NCBI GenBank assembly: GCA_963514095.1
Contig: OY741268.1
Location: 9,909,300-9,973,299, forward strand
Source of the DNA: Eutrigla gurnardus
Lineage: Eukaryota; Chordata; Actinopteri; Perciformes; Triglidae
DNA: 64,000 nucleotides
Reading direction: 5' to 3'
The notes below the pieces were generated by a model. The model was given only the letters and a program-made list of their open reading frames with translations, searched no databases and was not told the DNA's origin. Shown piece by piece: positions 44,131 to 56,550 of the stretch. The translations under genes were made by a program, and so were the position numbers. How positions within the stretch are numbered: position 1 is the stretch's first letter; each line of letters opens with the position of its first letter.

Positions 44131-44877
44131 TATATTTTAAAGCTAGACATGTTTTTCTGCACTTATGTTCCATTGTTTATGTTTTACACAGTTTGCGTAG
44201 TTTTTGATGCCCAACCATGATGTTTTTCCTGAACCCTAATTAACTTTGTTGCCTTAAACTAAGAAAGTGTTTACTGCGACTGTAATGGGGCATCATAGGG
44301 CTACCCACTGCACTGCATTAGAAAGTGATGCCAAGGGGTCTGACCAAGCAACAGTTAGTTATAAAAATGCCGTCCCTCACAGGACTGGCCCATTTTGAAA
44401 ATGCTCGAACTTCCCGATGGCCAGTCTGTGCATGACAAAAGTAACTGTCCAGATACAACATTTATAATTTGGTAAACTGGTCAAACTGACTAAAATAAAA
44501 AAACTACAAAGATGGACTTTGAAAAGCGCATCGTCCACTTCTCCCCGTTTTGTTGACTCAGTGACTGACCAGCTTCAGGTCCAGCAGCTCCTCCTTCCTG
44601 TTGCTGATAAAATCAACAGCAGTTAACCAACACACCAACACTGTTCATTCACACATGGAATATCATGAAACTGCTCAATATCAATATCCCCTGTGTGCAA
44701 TAATGTGAATTTAACCATTCAGTTACTTACTTACTTGTTTCCTTGTTAAGTATTTATCATAGGCCTATATTGCTTTTTAACTGATGCTTCTCATTATTGA
44801 ATCCACTTTCCCATTTACTGCTGGAACAGTGTAAAAGTCCCACTGCGGGACAAATAAAGGATTATCTTATCTTAAAT
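44131..44877 (+). mobile_element. Decayed repeat region ending in a LINE-type 3' tail
   Basis: 44140-44350 contains TGATGTTTTTCCTGAACCCT and AAGGGGTCTGACCAAG, similar to 49910-50000. 44820-44877 ends TCCCACTGCGGGACAAATAA then AGGATTATCTTATCTT, the familiar 3' tail of a fish LINE with (ATCTT)n. Whether it belongs to the degenerate LINE just upstream is unclear. Confidence 0.55.
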
Positions 44878-47800
44878 GTGGGCAGCCAGGTCACTAATAT
44901 TATTTAATTTCCAAGGTTGTAACTGACATAAAAAAGGGAATAAATGCTTCCAGTCACGATAGTTTATTTGATCAATTATATTATTAATGGTTTGAGTTGT
45001 GGAGAAGGTGTTGTATCTATTTCACTCCTTATTGGAGATGTAATATTTGTTTATGTTGATTATGAATGTTGTTCATAATCAATAGTTTGTTTTGTTTTTT
45101 GCTGTATTGATTTGTTTTTTTGCTGTATCATTTCATTGCATTTGTTATTTTAGTTTAGTATGTTTATATTTGTAACATGATTGAAAGAAATGAATGCAAA
45201 TTCAGTTAAATTGTTTTCACTATCCATACATTCATTAAGGAAATTACAATAAGGTTATCTGCATGAAAGTCACTGTTAAATATGCAAGATCGGCATATCG
45301 TTTGTTTTCATGAACAGCCGAGCTGTGCATCACTAAATGTTGCTGTTGCAAGGAATTATTGGGCGGCATAATCTCCTTTCCTTTGGTAAAGGAAGGGCCG
45401 GTGTTTCCTAGGCTAAAGGATATAAGAAAGGAAGCATTGAAGCACCTTACCTTGACATTCAGAGAATTCGACCAGCTCTTATCATGGCCGCCACTTAAAT
45501 ACATTTCAGTAATTTATTCCATTAGGAACCATCCTCAGCAAAGACTTTTCCACTGCAGCCCTTGTGTCTCCCTCCAATCACCCTTCAGCCTGCCCTCATG
45601 ATTGCACACCTGTGTCTGGTTTCTTGTACTGAATGCAGCGATAAAATATACTTTGCTGTCTAACACCCCTTTTGTCCTTTCACAGTGAATAGACAGTGAT
45701 GTTAATGTTTGATGAGTACCTATTCTTTTGTAGCTGCATTAGATGTCGTGCAACCACATCATATTTTTCTGATCCTTGATTGCACTTTTGTGAGCAGTGC
45801 GTCTTTGAGGTACTTTGTATACTAAATATATGATTGATGTGGGACAAACAGGCTATTCCATAGTGTTTTGTCTTATTTGCCCATATAAACACAAAAGCAT
45901 ACTTTGACATAAAGTTAACTATAGCCTGAAAGGCTACAAATTACAAGAGGACAATGACAACTATGAGTGGGATAGCCACGGTGAACTTAAGTAAAATTGG
46001 GTTACATATATTGATCCTGTGAAATGAGAGGACAGAAGGAAAATGGTGAAAGCTCATCACGGGAAGCCATTACACCAGACCACAGAGCTCCAGCCAGCCA
46101 GAACCATTTGGGGATATCAGGAAAGATGAAAGTTTGGTGGTCACGCTCTCTCTTTCTCTCTCTGCACCTCTATTCCAACTTCTAATGGACTTTGTATTTG
46201 AGTAGTTAGGATATAATATGATGCAGGGAGTTTGGTTTACAGGCCTGGGAGGCCAACAAAAACCTAACAGTGAACATCCAGCATGTGAGCTGGAAACATT
46301 CACACATTCACAGCAGTCCACATGCTGCTCAAAGTAACATTCATTTAAATGATTACACATTTCAACCCAACAAAGCCTCACTTATAGATTGCATGGAATG
46401 TGTTCCAGTTTATACTTAAGCATTAAATGACTAATCCCATTGACTCATTAACAACCGTGCTAACACTTCATTATAACTAGTGAACCAATTTTCATGCTTA
46501 CGATGTAAAAAAAAAAAAAAAAAAAACACTAGCAGTTTGTCACAGTGGGTGAATGTGAGACCATGGGGATAGGACCCAAATGCAGACAATGAAGACTTGT
46601 ACTGCTCAAAGATATATTGCCAAAATAAAGATATATGTAGGTTACTTGGAGTAGCATGTAAGTAGAGCTCAAACATCGTAGCGGTCTGTTGTCTCCCATA
46701 GCTCTTCAATAGAACCTCACTTTTCATACAGAGACCGAACGAAACTATGAGTACTTATTTATGCTGACACAACGTTATTTTAAGATTATATGGAGCAGCT
46801 ACAGTGTTAGCATAGCCTAACTCTGATCGATCTGAACGGCATTCAGAAAACAAGCATTTTAATTATTTGCTTATCGTCTTACGGACTTAACAAAACATGA
46901 TATCGGACTTTTTTACCAATCTTCATCATTATGTAGCTATTTCAGCATCATATCTATCTGTTTATTTTAAAATAAATTACAACAAAGTTGTTTGTTTTGG
47001 GCTCATACCTCTATAGTAAACCAGCAGAATTGTTGCTTGCTATTCATTATTACAACTTAAAAAAATTCCCCGAGCACCTTTGGGCAATGTTATTAACTCA
47101 GACAGGATACAAAGGAGCAATTGGGATTATTTTAGTCCTGACTGATGAACTCTCCGGCCCGTTTAGCCGGGCAACGCAAATAAACACAAATGATCCCGCT
47201 AATAAATACAAGTTGCATGAGTAACACAACGCGACAATTTGCATAGTACTCCAGTACCTAGTTTCAGTATCATACTGACAGCAGTATGATTCTATGAAAA
47301 CATGTATAGTATTGTGAAACACAGTTACAGTACGGTATCATATACTCCAGTTCTCCAGTACTCCAGTACATATTTGCAATCTCATACTGTAAACAATTCC
47401 AGAAGAGGAGTTATCCGTTTAAACACAATCGCAGTGTTTTAAAGTAAAACATAACAGTAAAGGTCCTATTCACAGGATATTGCAGGAACTTACTGGCAAC
47501 AGTGCACCTGTAAGTTACCGCAACAGTACACTAAAACGTCTAACAGATACAAGATACTGTGGTTAGCAAGCTCCCATGACATTATCTGGGTATAAAATAT
47601 GATTCAAAAGAGGTTAATGGCTAGATGACATTCAAAAACAGCACAGAAATACCAATTAAGTCTATAAAACTATTTTTAGAAATGCAACCAGTAAAAGTAA
47701 TTGTCCTTACCAGAATTCAAATTCACTTATGTTCAGTTGGAGTCGGTCTGCTCTCATAAAGTCTCCTCATGACTGAATTTTCAATTTAACTCACTCAAAA

Positions 47801-47965
47801 AGAATCATGGATTGGTCTTTGATCTTTTTTTGATGGAGCTTGTTAATGGTTGATTAGGCAGAGTTACGTAGACATGATCTGAGGAAGAGAAAGGCAGACA
47901 GAGATAGAGAGACAGTTTGACTGTACAGACTGATATGGCCTATACCATCTGTATCAGTAAAGTCA
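44878..47965. other. No gene recognised
   Basis: About 3 kb of AT-rich DNA. Features seen are an A-run (46507-46526) and repeated CAGTACTCCAGTAC-like words at 47250-47370. No coding domain or splice-bounded exon can be supported. Confidence 0.45.
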
Positions 47966-47996
<31 letters not shown>

Positions 47997-48012
47997 CTGT
48001 ATATATATATAG
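47966..48012. repeat. (TA)n microsatellite
   Basis: TA repeat with one ACTGTA interruption. Confidence 0.95.
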
Positions 48013-48082
48013 TGGGCTGGAGCTGATCCCAGCTGACATTGGGCAAAGGCACCCTGGACAGGACGCCAGTCCATCTCAGGGC
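48013..48082 (-). mobile_element. SINE/RTE tail fragment
   Basis: GGGCTGGAGCTGATCCCAGC...TGACATTGGGC and CCCTGGACAGGACGCCAGTC are the 3' portion of the SINE/RTE tail in minus orientation. The terminal (CCAT)n has been replaced by the (TA)n tract. Confidence 0.8.
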
Positions 48083-49128
48083 TCTATTGTGTCCACTTAG
48101 GGTGATATTTGAAGACATGACACAGACTTACATTAGAAATAGAAGAAAGTGATGCATCTTACTGTTGCCAAGCCTAAGGTTACAGTTACCGCTCAAACCA
48201 AGGCGACATATTCATTACCAACTGGCCTGAATAAGGGATCCCTCGAAGGGAAGAGACTGATGGAATAAAGAGGAAGACACAAACTCAGACAGAGGGAGAG
48301 AAATAAACAGATGTGATGGATGGAGAGGATAACAGATGAGTTGGAGATGAGAGAGCCGTTTCTAATGATGAAAGGGTATAAACAACCTGAACACCTAAAG
48401 CATGTTCGTGTTTGAATACCCACTGATATACAGGAAATGGAATTTGTTGATCTCCTTTTTCTGCGCCAAGCTATCTGTAAGAGTTCAAGTCTGATGGGAC
48501 CAAAGTTGGTCTTTTTATAATGTATGTGGATATTAGACACAGTGGTGTTTACTCTTCATATGGAGGTGAGGAGAGAATTTAAGTCGACAGCTTTTCCAAA
48601 TGTATGACTATAAAGCATAAGGGATGCTGCCAAAGGGACAATTTATTCAGTTGAAATGTGTTCAGGCAAGCAGCAAACAACTATTTGCAATAACACAGAT
48701 ATAGTGGTATAATGTCTACCTGAGCAGAGAATGGAGTCCCTCTCCCTCTGTGTGTGTTGTTATTAGAGCTCATGGTCACAGCTCTGCACTGCTCTCGTAC
48801 CGCGGTTACAGCTGATAATGCCATCTCGAATGATAGTGTGGAAGCATAGCACTATCACCCATCAGTTTACCCTCTGGTTAACACTGTGATCTTTCTCAGC
48901 ATGTTTGCCACGTTTGTGCTGTTCGCCTTGTTGAGAGCTGTTGAAGGGCCATCAAAATGCTCCGGATCTCATATATGCACTTTCAAGAGGTTCTTGCTGT
49001 AGACATATCTACTGTCAACCAAATACAATGTGGTTTCTTATGTTGTTGTTAAACTACACATTTTAAAATGTCTGCTGAATTGTCCAACCATTAGCACACA
49101 CTGGGGAAGTTTTCAGCTGAGTGTGAAG
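48083..49128. other. No gene recognised
   Basis: No coding or repeat signal that I can name. Confidence 0.4.
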
Positions 49129-49575
49129 TAGTTGTGATGATGGTCAGTATCTCCAAATCTGAGACCATAGTGTTCTGCCGGAAACCAGTCGGCTGCACCC
49201 TCCAGGTTGGGAGTGATTCACTGCCCAAAGCAGGGTACTTGAAATATCTCAGGGTCTTGTTCACAAGTGAGTGAAATATTGATTGTGAGAAGAAGGAGCT
49301 GAGAGTTCGGGGATACTAGCTACTGAAATGAGTTCCCTCTGTAGGGTGGTGGGGTTGGACCTTTAAGCTATGGTGAAGAGCTCAGACATCCTGAGGGAGC
49401 TGCGATTAGAGCCGGGGCTCCTTCACATTGAAAGGAACCAGCTGAGGTGGTTGGAGCAGCTGATGAAGATGTGTCGTGGACGCCTCCCGTTCGAGGTGTT
49501 CCAGGCACGCCCAACTGGGTAGACCCAGAAAACACTGGAGGGATTAGGTACCCCATCTAGCCTGGGAACGTCGTT
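49129..49575 (+). pseudogene. RTE-type LINE ORF2 C-terminal remnant
   Basis: Fragments in order on the plus strand: ISKSETIVFCRKPVGCTLQV (49150-49205), YLKYLRVLFTS (thumb block), then after a deletion a LREL...EPGLLHIERNQLRWLEQL segment (49395-49470) and GRLPFEVFQARPTG (49480-49520), and PRKHWRD.VPHLAWER (49527-49570). This is the characteristic C-terminal half of a common fish RTE-like LINE. Multiple stops; dead. The pieces at 53.2 and 62.0 kb belong to the same broad family. Confidence 0.78.
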
Positions 49576-50500
49576 TGCAGTGCGCTACAGCCAACAGGAT
49601 ATGGCAGCGAGTATGCTTACTGTCACGTCACATTGTATTATGACCCAACACTCACAGCTGGGTGTGGCCACAAGTCAAACAGACCTGAACTTTTCAACCC
49701 ATAGAGGGCAGTGCAGCAATAATATTCATCCAAACAGGAGAGAACCTGTAACAAAACAAAAAGTCCCATGTGTGTTTGAACTGCACATCGACCCTCCATA
49801 CACAAACTTTTTGGTGCTTTATATTCATCACCTGACTTCCTTCGAGGCAGCCCTGCACATCCTGGCTCAAAAATTATAAGGGTTATATAAGAGGGTTTGT
49901 GATGTGTTTTCTGTACTTATGTTACGTTGTTCACATTTGACTTATTTAAATTCTAACCGTGATGTTTTTCTAAACCAATAGGGGTCTGACCAAGAGTCAG
50001 TATCTGTTAAAATTGAATAAGAGTTGGAGTTGAAGATGGAAATCAAATTGAGGATAATATGTTTGCACATAATCAGAGCTATTAGCAGTTAAAATTGAAA
50101 CTTTCCGTAGCGACTTTGGTGTTGAGCTTTAAAAACATGTCTCTTGCCTCATCTTATGGTAGGCCTAAACTGTGACCTCACTCGTACATTGTGACCTCTG
50201 ATCATTCACACCCTAAAGTTTGGTTACATTTCATTATGTTTATTATGAAATAAATCAGCTAAATGAAAAAAATTATTTTATAGCTATATAATACAATTTC
50301 TATAAATCCATCTCAAATCAGAGTTTTTCCCTTGAATGGTCAACATTAAGGTCAACCATATTGGAGAAAAAAAAGGTCACAAACACAATATCATTGCATA
50401 AATCTTGCCTTTGATCGCCCTTGACCTCCAGAAGCACATCTCTCCTTCCATTCACTCATATGCAGCGACATAACCATGAATCATGTTGGACGAAGAGTGA
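49576..50500. other. No gene recognised; short dispersed repeat at 49.91-50.0 kb
   Basis: 49910-50000 (CTGTACTTATGTTACGTTG, CCGTGATGTTTTTCTAAACC, GGGGTCTGACCAAG) matches the block at 44155-44350. The rest is unassigned. Confidence 0.45.
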
Positions 50501-50504
50501 CAGA

Positions 50505-51051
50505 GAGTGAGAGAGTGAGCGCGCGCGCGAGAGAGAAGGGGGAGAGATGGAGGGATGCTTGTTTCACATGAGGGCTAAAGGAGGCGGGACCAGACCAGAG
50601 CGGGTCATGTCCGCTGTGCGTTCAGACAGAGCGGCATAGCGCAACATCTCCGCTGCTGACTCCGGTCCCATTCCGCGCTCTGTCTCCAGAAATCTCCGTG
50701 GCTCCTCACCTCTGCACGAGGTTTCTCTTCTCTCTCCTCCCCTCTCTCCCTCTACGGCCTCTCCTCGGCGTCTCCAAGCGCGCACCGCCAGTCTCTCCTC
50801 GCCGCCTCTTTGCGCGCGGACACTTCTCCACGTTTCCACTTGTGCCCGCTGCGCTCCGTTTATCATTTCACTCTCCCCTCCGAAGACCCCCGAGCCTCAG
50901 CCACGACCTCGGGGCTACTGCACTTTCTCTTTTTGTTCAGTAATAAGTTGGCGTTGAGCTCGGACTGAAGAACAATGTTCTTCTGGCTCACGGGGATTTA
51001 GTGTCGTGACATGCTTTCAGGACCCGGCGTCTCCACAAGGAAATGGTGAGT
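50505..51051 (+). promoter_or_regulatory. GC-rich promoter and candidate first exon of a host gene
   Basis: In an AT-rich neighbourhood this 0.5 kb is GC- and CpG-rich. It starts with a (GC)n/(GA) tract at 50518-50535 and contains pyrimidine-rich 5'-UTR-like sequence (50715-50790). It ends in AAGGAAATG followed by GTGAGTGC, a near-ideal splice donor with GT at 51046. Two start options precede it: ATG at 51011, open for 11 codons plus 2 bases (MLSGPGVSTRK) into the donor, and ATG at 51043 immediately at the exon edge. A short upstream frame (MFFWLTGI, from about 50974) ends in TAG. No TATA box is evident, as is usual for CpG-island promoters. I cannot name the gene; its following exons are not visible in the remaining 13 kb, consistent with a large first intron. 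The minus-strand frame at 50564-50866 is probably a GC-driven shadow. Confidence 0.55.
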
Positions 51052-53200
51052 GCAATCCGTTTTTATTCTCCTAGATTATCAGTGTATAGGCTGTGCGCCT
51101 TTCCAGCTCGTCTGTCTCCAGTGTGAGCTTGACCTCTGTAGATGAGGTGACGCTCACGAGCCAGAAGACGCGTGACATTCCTCAAAAACAATGTTAATAT
51201 TCTGATATGCCTGCTGTCATTTTAAATTTGTGGTACTCACGTGTACCTTGGAGGTATTTGGAATGCATGCATTCTCATATTAGATAAACGTTCATTGATC
51301 AAATCTGCGCTCAAAAGCGACTTTATTCTCAAATGTATGACATTTTCATATCATGATATTGTACAGGGACTTTTGGGTGTAATCCTACTTATGACACACG
51401 TTCAATTGCATCCCATAATTTTAAATACCACATTCCAGTCACCAACGCCTGCTTTTACAGTCAGTTCATAACGTAGAAATATAAATATTGTAGGCAGTGT
51501 GTTCATGGGTTGGCTCTTTTGACCTCCACGTGTACAATGCGCCCCGCTTCATATCGATCTCTTTAAATGTGAATTACATAGTTTTTCCGTGTGCTTGCGG
51601 CAGTAACCTCAGTAATCCATCGATAAGGAGCCTATAGATCGACAGATCGGATTGACTGTCAGCTGTCACATGTTGTTTGAGGCGTGAAGCTACAGCGACC
51701 TGCTACTGTAAGTGAACGCTTTCATGACGGAAAATCAGTAATATTGAGTTATTGGGTTTCTGTGGTTTTGATTTGAGAGCAACAGCAAGTAACTGCGCTT
51801 AATGGTCGACTTTAATGGGTTTTACTTTCATTTAACTAATGTGTGCTCTTATGTGTTTTTTTGTGGACGCTTGTAGAGTTGATTTATAACATTGCTCAAA
51901 TTGAAACAGTTTCTAGCTTTTTATTGTTATATTTTGAGTTTCGTCAAAAGAGAGCATGATAACGCCTGTTTTACAAAATGTCATGTAGATGATCTTTTGC
52001 AGGTTGTTTTTATAAGCTGTAAGGATTTTGAGATAAAAGTTTGTGTTTTTGAGGTAGGATTGTCGATGGGTTTCTGGCTGCTACATTTTAGACTAAAAGA
52101 TAATATTACACTTGATTGATCACACTCTCTTGTCAGATTCCTCTTAAATCTGTCATTAATCTTTCTCAATTATAAGACATTTAAATGATGTTCAAAAAAC
52201 AGCTGCAGTCTATGCCATTTGGTGGTTTGGGTGATAAAACAGTTATAATGTATTCGTAGGGTTTGTAACTAAAAACAAATCTCTTGTATGTGTCTAATTT
52301 TACCGTGCAGTTAGTTAAGAGCTCTCATTATTGTAGTTATATAATATTTATGGATCACCATGCCTGGATCAAAGGTGCAGGTACAATGTGTCGTCACAAT
52401 GGCTGATAGAATGATCGGATCGCTCCGGCTCGCCTACGACCAGAGCCTGCAGATAAAGGACCATGTGAGATGGGTTGCAGCGCAGCCAGAGTACGAGCAA
52501 TGTTATAGTCAATGTAAATCACTTCAGGTGCAAATACATCAATGTAGGCGTTCGGACTCCAGAAATTGACTCCCAAACACTGGTGAAAATTATTTTTATA
52601 TAAAATACATTTTTAGATATATGCTCTGCCTATGTAACATGCAGGCAGATGTACCTCTGTTACACTGGAACAATGCACTTATAGTCATGAGTGCAGAGAG
52701 GAAAACAGAGATGAATATGAAATAGTTACTGAGCAACAGACGCTCTCTAGTTTTTCTTGAATCAACTTCGGATGTGAATTTCTCCTCCCACACTACAAGG
52801 AACATGAGAAGCTCCTCTCCAGATGCGACTGCGATCATGTTTTTTTCCACTGTTGTTGTGTTTCTCTGAAAGGTCTCAGTATTAAGGATTGCCTTGAGAA
52901 TATGCATAGTTGTGTATACAATATGCATACATTTGTGTTTCAGTGTTTGCATGTGGACTGAAGCTGTGTTTTCCAATAAGCCTTGAAGGATTTTCTTTTG
53001 TTTTTTGGAGCCATAGAGTCCAGCCCAGTCCAATTGTCTTCTGGCTAGATCATACTTTTATCAAATAGTGGACAGAGCAATTTGTTTTTATTTGTTTTAT
53101 GTTCATATTTAATATTTTTTCTTCGGCAGCCAACCAGGGATAAATCTTGAGATGAAATGTCCTCTTACAACTCTTGGGGAGAATTTATCATTATCACTGT
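51052..53200. other. No gene recognised (possible first-intron DNA)
   Basis: No domain-bearing frame. The frames at 51892-52119, 52360-52569 and 52596-53033 have no recognisable content. If the exon before 51046 is real, this is intron. Confidence 0.45.
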
Positions 53201-53204
53201 GACA

Positions 53205-53360
53205 TTTTATCAAGTCCAACTGGGAGGAGACCCTGGGGAAGACCCACAACCCACAGGAGTGATTATACACCATGTCTCGACAGGCCTGGGAATTCCTCCG
53301 GATCCCTTAGGAAGCCCTGGGGAGGACAAGCTACCTCGTTTAGCTGTGTGACCCAGATGT
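53205..53360 (+). pseudogene. RTE-type LINE ORF2 C-terminal scrap
   Basis: CCAACTGGGAGGAGACCCTG and GGGGAAGACCCACAACCCAC, then TGGGAATTCCTCCGGATCCC, correspond to the GRRPRGRPRTRWRD...LGIPPEEL end of the same RTE-like LINE as at 49.5 kb, in scrambled frames. No tail is preserved. Confidence 0.65.
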
Positions 53361-53990
53361 AGACTAGGGCTGTTGGAATGAACTTCAAGAATCAAATATA
53401 ATTTGAATAGTTAAAGAATCAGTACTATTTGAATGCTGAAATTAGTGTTCATTGTTTTTTTTTGTTTTTTTAGAAATGTGTTTTTTAACGTTAGCAAATC
53501 TCGTCCTCCTCGTCGGGGCCTACCCGCATAAACAGATGCTTTTGCCACATGAAGTCTGATGAACAATAAAGTTTTCTGAATCACAATCTCAGTATCAGAA
53601 ACAGCCGTCAGCCGGTGCACGGATGCGGAGATAGCCGCCGGCAATTCTCGGTGAAATGAAACATAGATGTGAACGTCCTCTAGAAGCAATGCAGTCATGA
53701 CAAAGATGCATTCATGCTACTTACTGCTAGCTAGATCAACCCGCGTCTCCATCGCTGATGGTAGAGCTGATGGTGAGACGAGAGGGCGTAGACATGGCAA
53801 CGAGGACACAGCGTCCCCAGGAGAATGTGGTTGTTTTACTTTATTACTTATCTAAAAAGCTGTCACCCATTGGTAATTCAACATATTTTGATTTGATTTG
53901 ATTTTTATTAGGAATTTAAAAGTACAATCAACTCCAAGGAGTATCAAAATACAGTAATCCCAGAGGATGGCACTTACTTAAGCATTACTT
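53361..53990. other. No gene recognised
   Basis: Only a (GATTT)n-like stretch near 53888-53910, possibly the end of a LINE tail, stands out. Confidence 0.4.
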
Positions 53991-54910
53991 AAAGGTCCCA
54001 TATAATGAAAAAATACGTTTTCTCTGGTCTCTAAACCTATAAACTGGTCCTCCCTGAGCCTGTCAACTCCCAGGATGAGGAAAACAGCATGGTCTCTGCA
54101 GCCCCCCCACTGGTACAACGGCGCTCCTACAGGCTGTTCAGATTCAGCTCCCGTTGTTACGTAACGAAGGGAGTAATTTGAATAGGCCAAACTCCTCTGA
54201 TGATAGGAGATATCCGAGAGGAGGCGTTTCTCAATACAGCGCGGAGAGCGCAGCTTCACTTACCGGTTGTGGCGCTGGGTGATCCGGGTGGTGCTCCGTG
54301 AATAAATCCCGGTGCGGGTGAAGCTGGAGACAATCCTCCCTCTGTCTCAGCGCTCTGGTGCATCTTCACCTCCGGTCGGACGGAACCCGGGGGCACGTGT
54401 CCGACAGAGCGCTGTGCACGACGGTCCGGGTCTGGTCTCTTGCGTTTCATTTTTAATGACAATGTGCAAATGTGTTAGCTCGTATGTGTGTGCTGCTAAC
54501 CACTTCACATCAGACTGCTTCAGTAACGAAGGTCAGTACAAAGCTGGCTTTGCCTCGACACTGACCCTTGTTAAAGGATCTGTCCCAACCATACAGGACC
54601 CAGCAACTTCACCTGAGCCACATAGGCGAGCCATAGCGATACATCCACGTAAACATTGGCGCATGCTGCCGCGTAGCGTTAGCATCGTCTCCGTTGCTCT
54701 CCAAGTAGGCATTGACAGATGGAGTTCATTAGCATTTAAAGGTGCAGACACAGAACCAGCCTGTTCTCAGGAGAGCTCATTTGAGCAACTTTTAGACAGC
54801 TGAAATGCAGGACCACGGATGGGTTTGGGGCAATGCATATCGAAAACAGTGTTGTTGGACCTCTGACAGCTGTGTGGAATTGATGAAAAACAGTATAATA
54901 TGGGATCTTT
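53991..54910 (+). mobile_element. THAP-carrying P-like DNA element with terminal inverted repeats
   Basis: The left end AAAGGTCCCATATAATG (53991) is mirrored on the right by TATAATATGGGATCTTT (to 54910); no clear target duplication was found. The plus frame around 54460-54610 contains the C-terminal half of a THAP domain: YVCAANHFTSDCFSNEG, then KAGFASTLTLVKGSVPTI. It corresponds closely to the exon 1 end at 23.4-23.5 kb. The downstream transposase is absent. THAP domains bind DNA and are the N-terminal module of P-type transposases. Short length (920 bp) and missing catalytic domain make it non-autonomous. Confidence 0.75.
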
Positions 54911-56550
54911 AAAACACTTATATCCAAAGTGGTTCTCGATGGAAATTAAAATGGAATATGTATTGTTCTTGTTTTTGGAACGCCTTCTAGTGGACAGGAA
55001 GTAAAATAACAACATTGCCGATAATGGCATTGGCAACATATAAGCCTGTGTAGTTAATATTATTAATAGGCTGAATTTGAACATTTAATATTCTAAAATA
55101 ATATGAATATTGAAAAAAATGTGGAATCCAGGATTACAAGTCAACCAGAGCTTGTAAACAACTCTTAGATGGATTCATCGATGGACCATTGATTGGATGG
55201 AAACATACTTTAACTTTCAGCCAATCAACTGCTCTAATTGACCTTTCCTAATGTCCCACCCCTTTTGTGCTCTGCTCCAATATCAGAGCAAGGTTGGAAC
55301 CCGGCAGAACATTACACTGCTATTAAAGTCATGTTACATGGGTGTCACAAACGTCATTACATTGTTATATAGTCACACTGACTATGAATAACTTTTATTT
55401 TGTGTTGATTTTGGCAGTCCCTGTGGACAAAAACGGTAATGTTACTGAGCACCAGGTCACCTGGTGAAAACCTATTCATGTCTGCAGCAGGGTCTGAGAA
55501 TCTGCCCAATGCAGTCTTGGTTCTGGGTCTCCCGTGCCTCCCTTCACTCTAGTGGGCCCAGCAAAATGGCCTGGGCATGGTGTTGGCAAAGCTATTCTCT
55601 GCCAGCTCTTCACCTCTAGCTGGAGCAGGTCAGAGGCTGGATCTGGATCCCTGTGGTGGGCTGGTCACTCCTAGAGGTTCTGCTGGAGTCTGTTTTGGTG
55701 CCACCCTGAAGTTACATGTTGTGTTGTTTATTTGGATGAGCACAAAGTCTAGCATCCCAGCAGGAAGAGTCAGCTGAGTAAAGTTCATCCTATATCCATT
55801 ACATACTGTAGTTCTGCCAGCTTATTGATGCTCTCTCGCCTGATAAAACACAGTGCAGCAGCTGGCTAAACGGGACCGTCATCTCATTGTTTCTCTAAGC
55901 TTCTCTGACCTTGCAACAGTCATGATATTATTGGTTGGTACAACCGGATGTAAGCATGCCTCATATTTTGTTTTCCAGGAAGAAATCAAAATTGGCTTGA
56001 TAAAAAAATGTTTATTTATTTTAGTTTGTTTAGATTGTTTAGTTTTACAATCTTTTTTTTCTATCTTTAAAAGGGTTAAAAATTCACCTAGAGGGCAGAT
56101 TGTAGACTTTAAACTGGCAGCAACAAACATTGACAACCATTATGGCAGGATCTTATACTGCTGCAAACATTTCCATGCCACCAGGTCGTTAGAACTTGTG
56201 TGCTAGCAGCATTTACATTTAGGGGGTTGGGTAAAAGCTGCTGGAGTCACCAAGACAATGAGATAGAATTGGGTAAGAGATGTGCTCTGATTGTGAGTAA
56301 TGTATCTCTCTTGAGAGCCTAATTCTGAGCAATGACTCACACTTGTTTTGGGATAATTTGTGCTGATTCTTTAACACCACATTGAAGACAGTGATGAATA
56401 GTTTGAATAGTCCTCTTTAACATCCTGCTGTTCCTGTGACCATTGTGCAATTCTAAACTATATTTAGAGTCAGTACATGTGTTTGTGCCGTAACAGTCAA
56501 TATATGGACGTCAAAGAAAGTGATTCCATGCATTGATTATGTACAGAACA
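54911..56550. other. No gene recognised
   Basis: AT-rich with one GC-richer part (55540-55720) lacking any supported exon. Confidence 0.4.

Noticed and set aside
50564..50943. Arg/Glu-rich minus frame and Pro/Leu-rich plus frame in the CpG-rich block
   Set aside because: Composition-driven; no domain and inconsistent with the splice donor frame.
52360..52569. 69-codon frame MPGSKVQVQCVV as a possible exon
   Set aside because: No domain, no convincing splice acceptor or donor around it.
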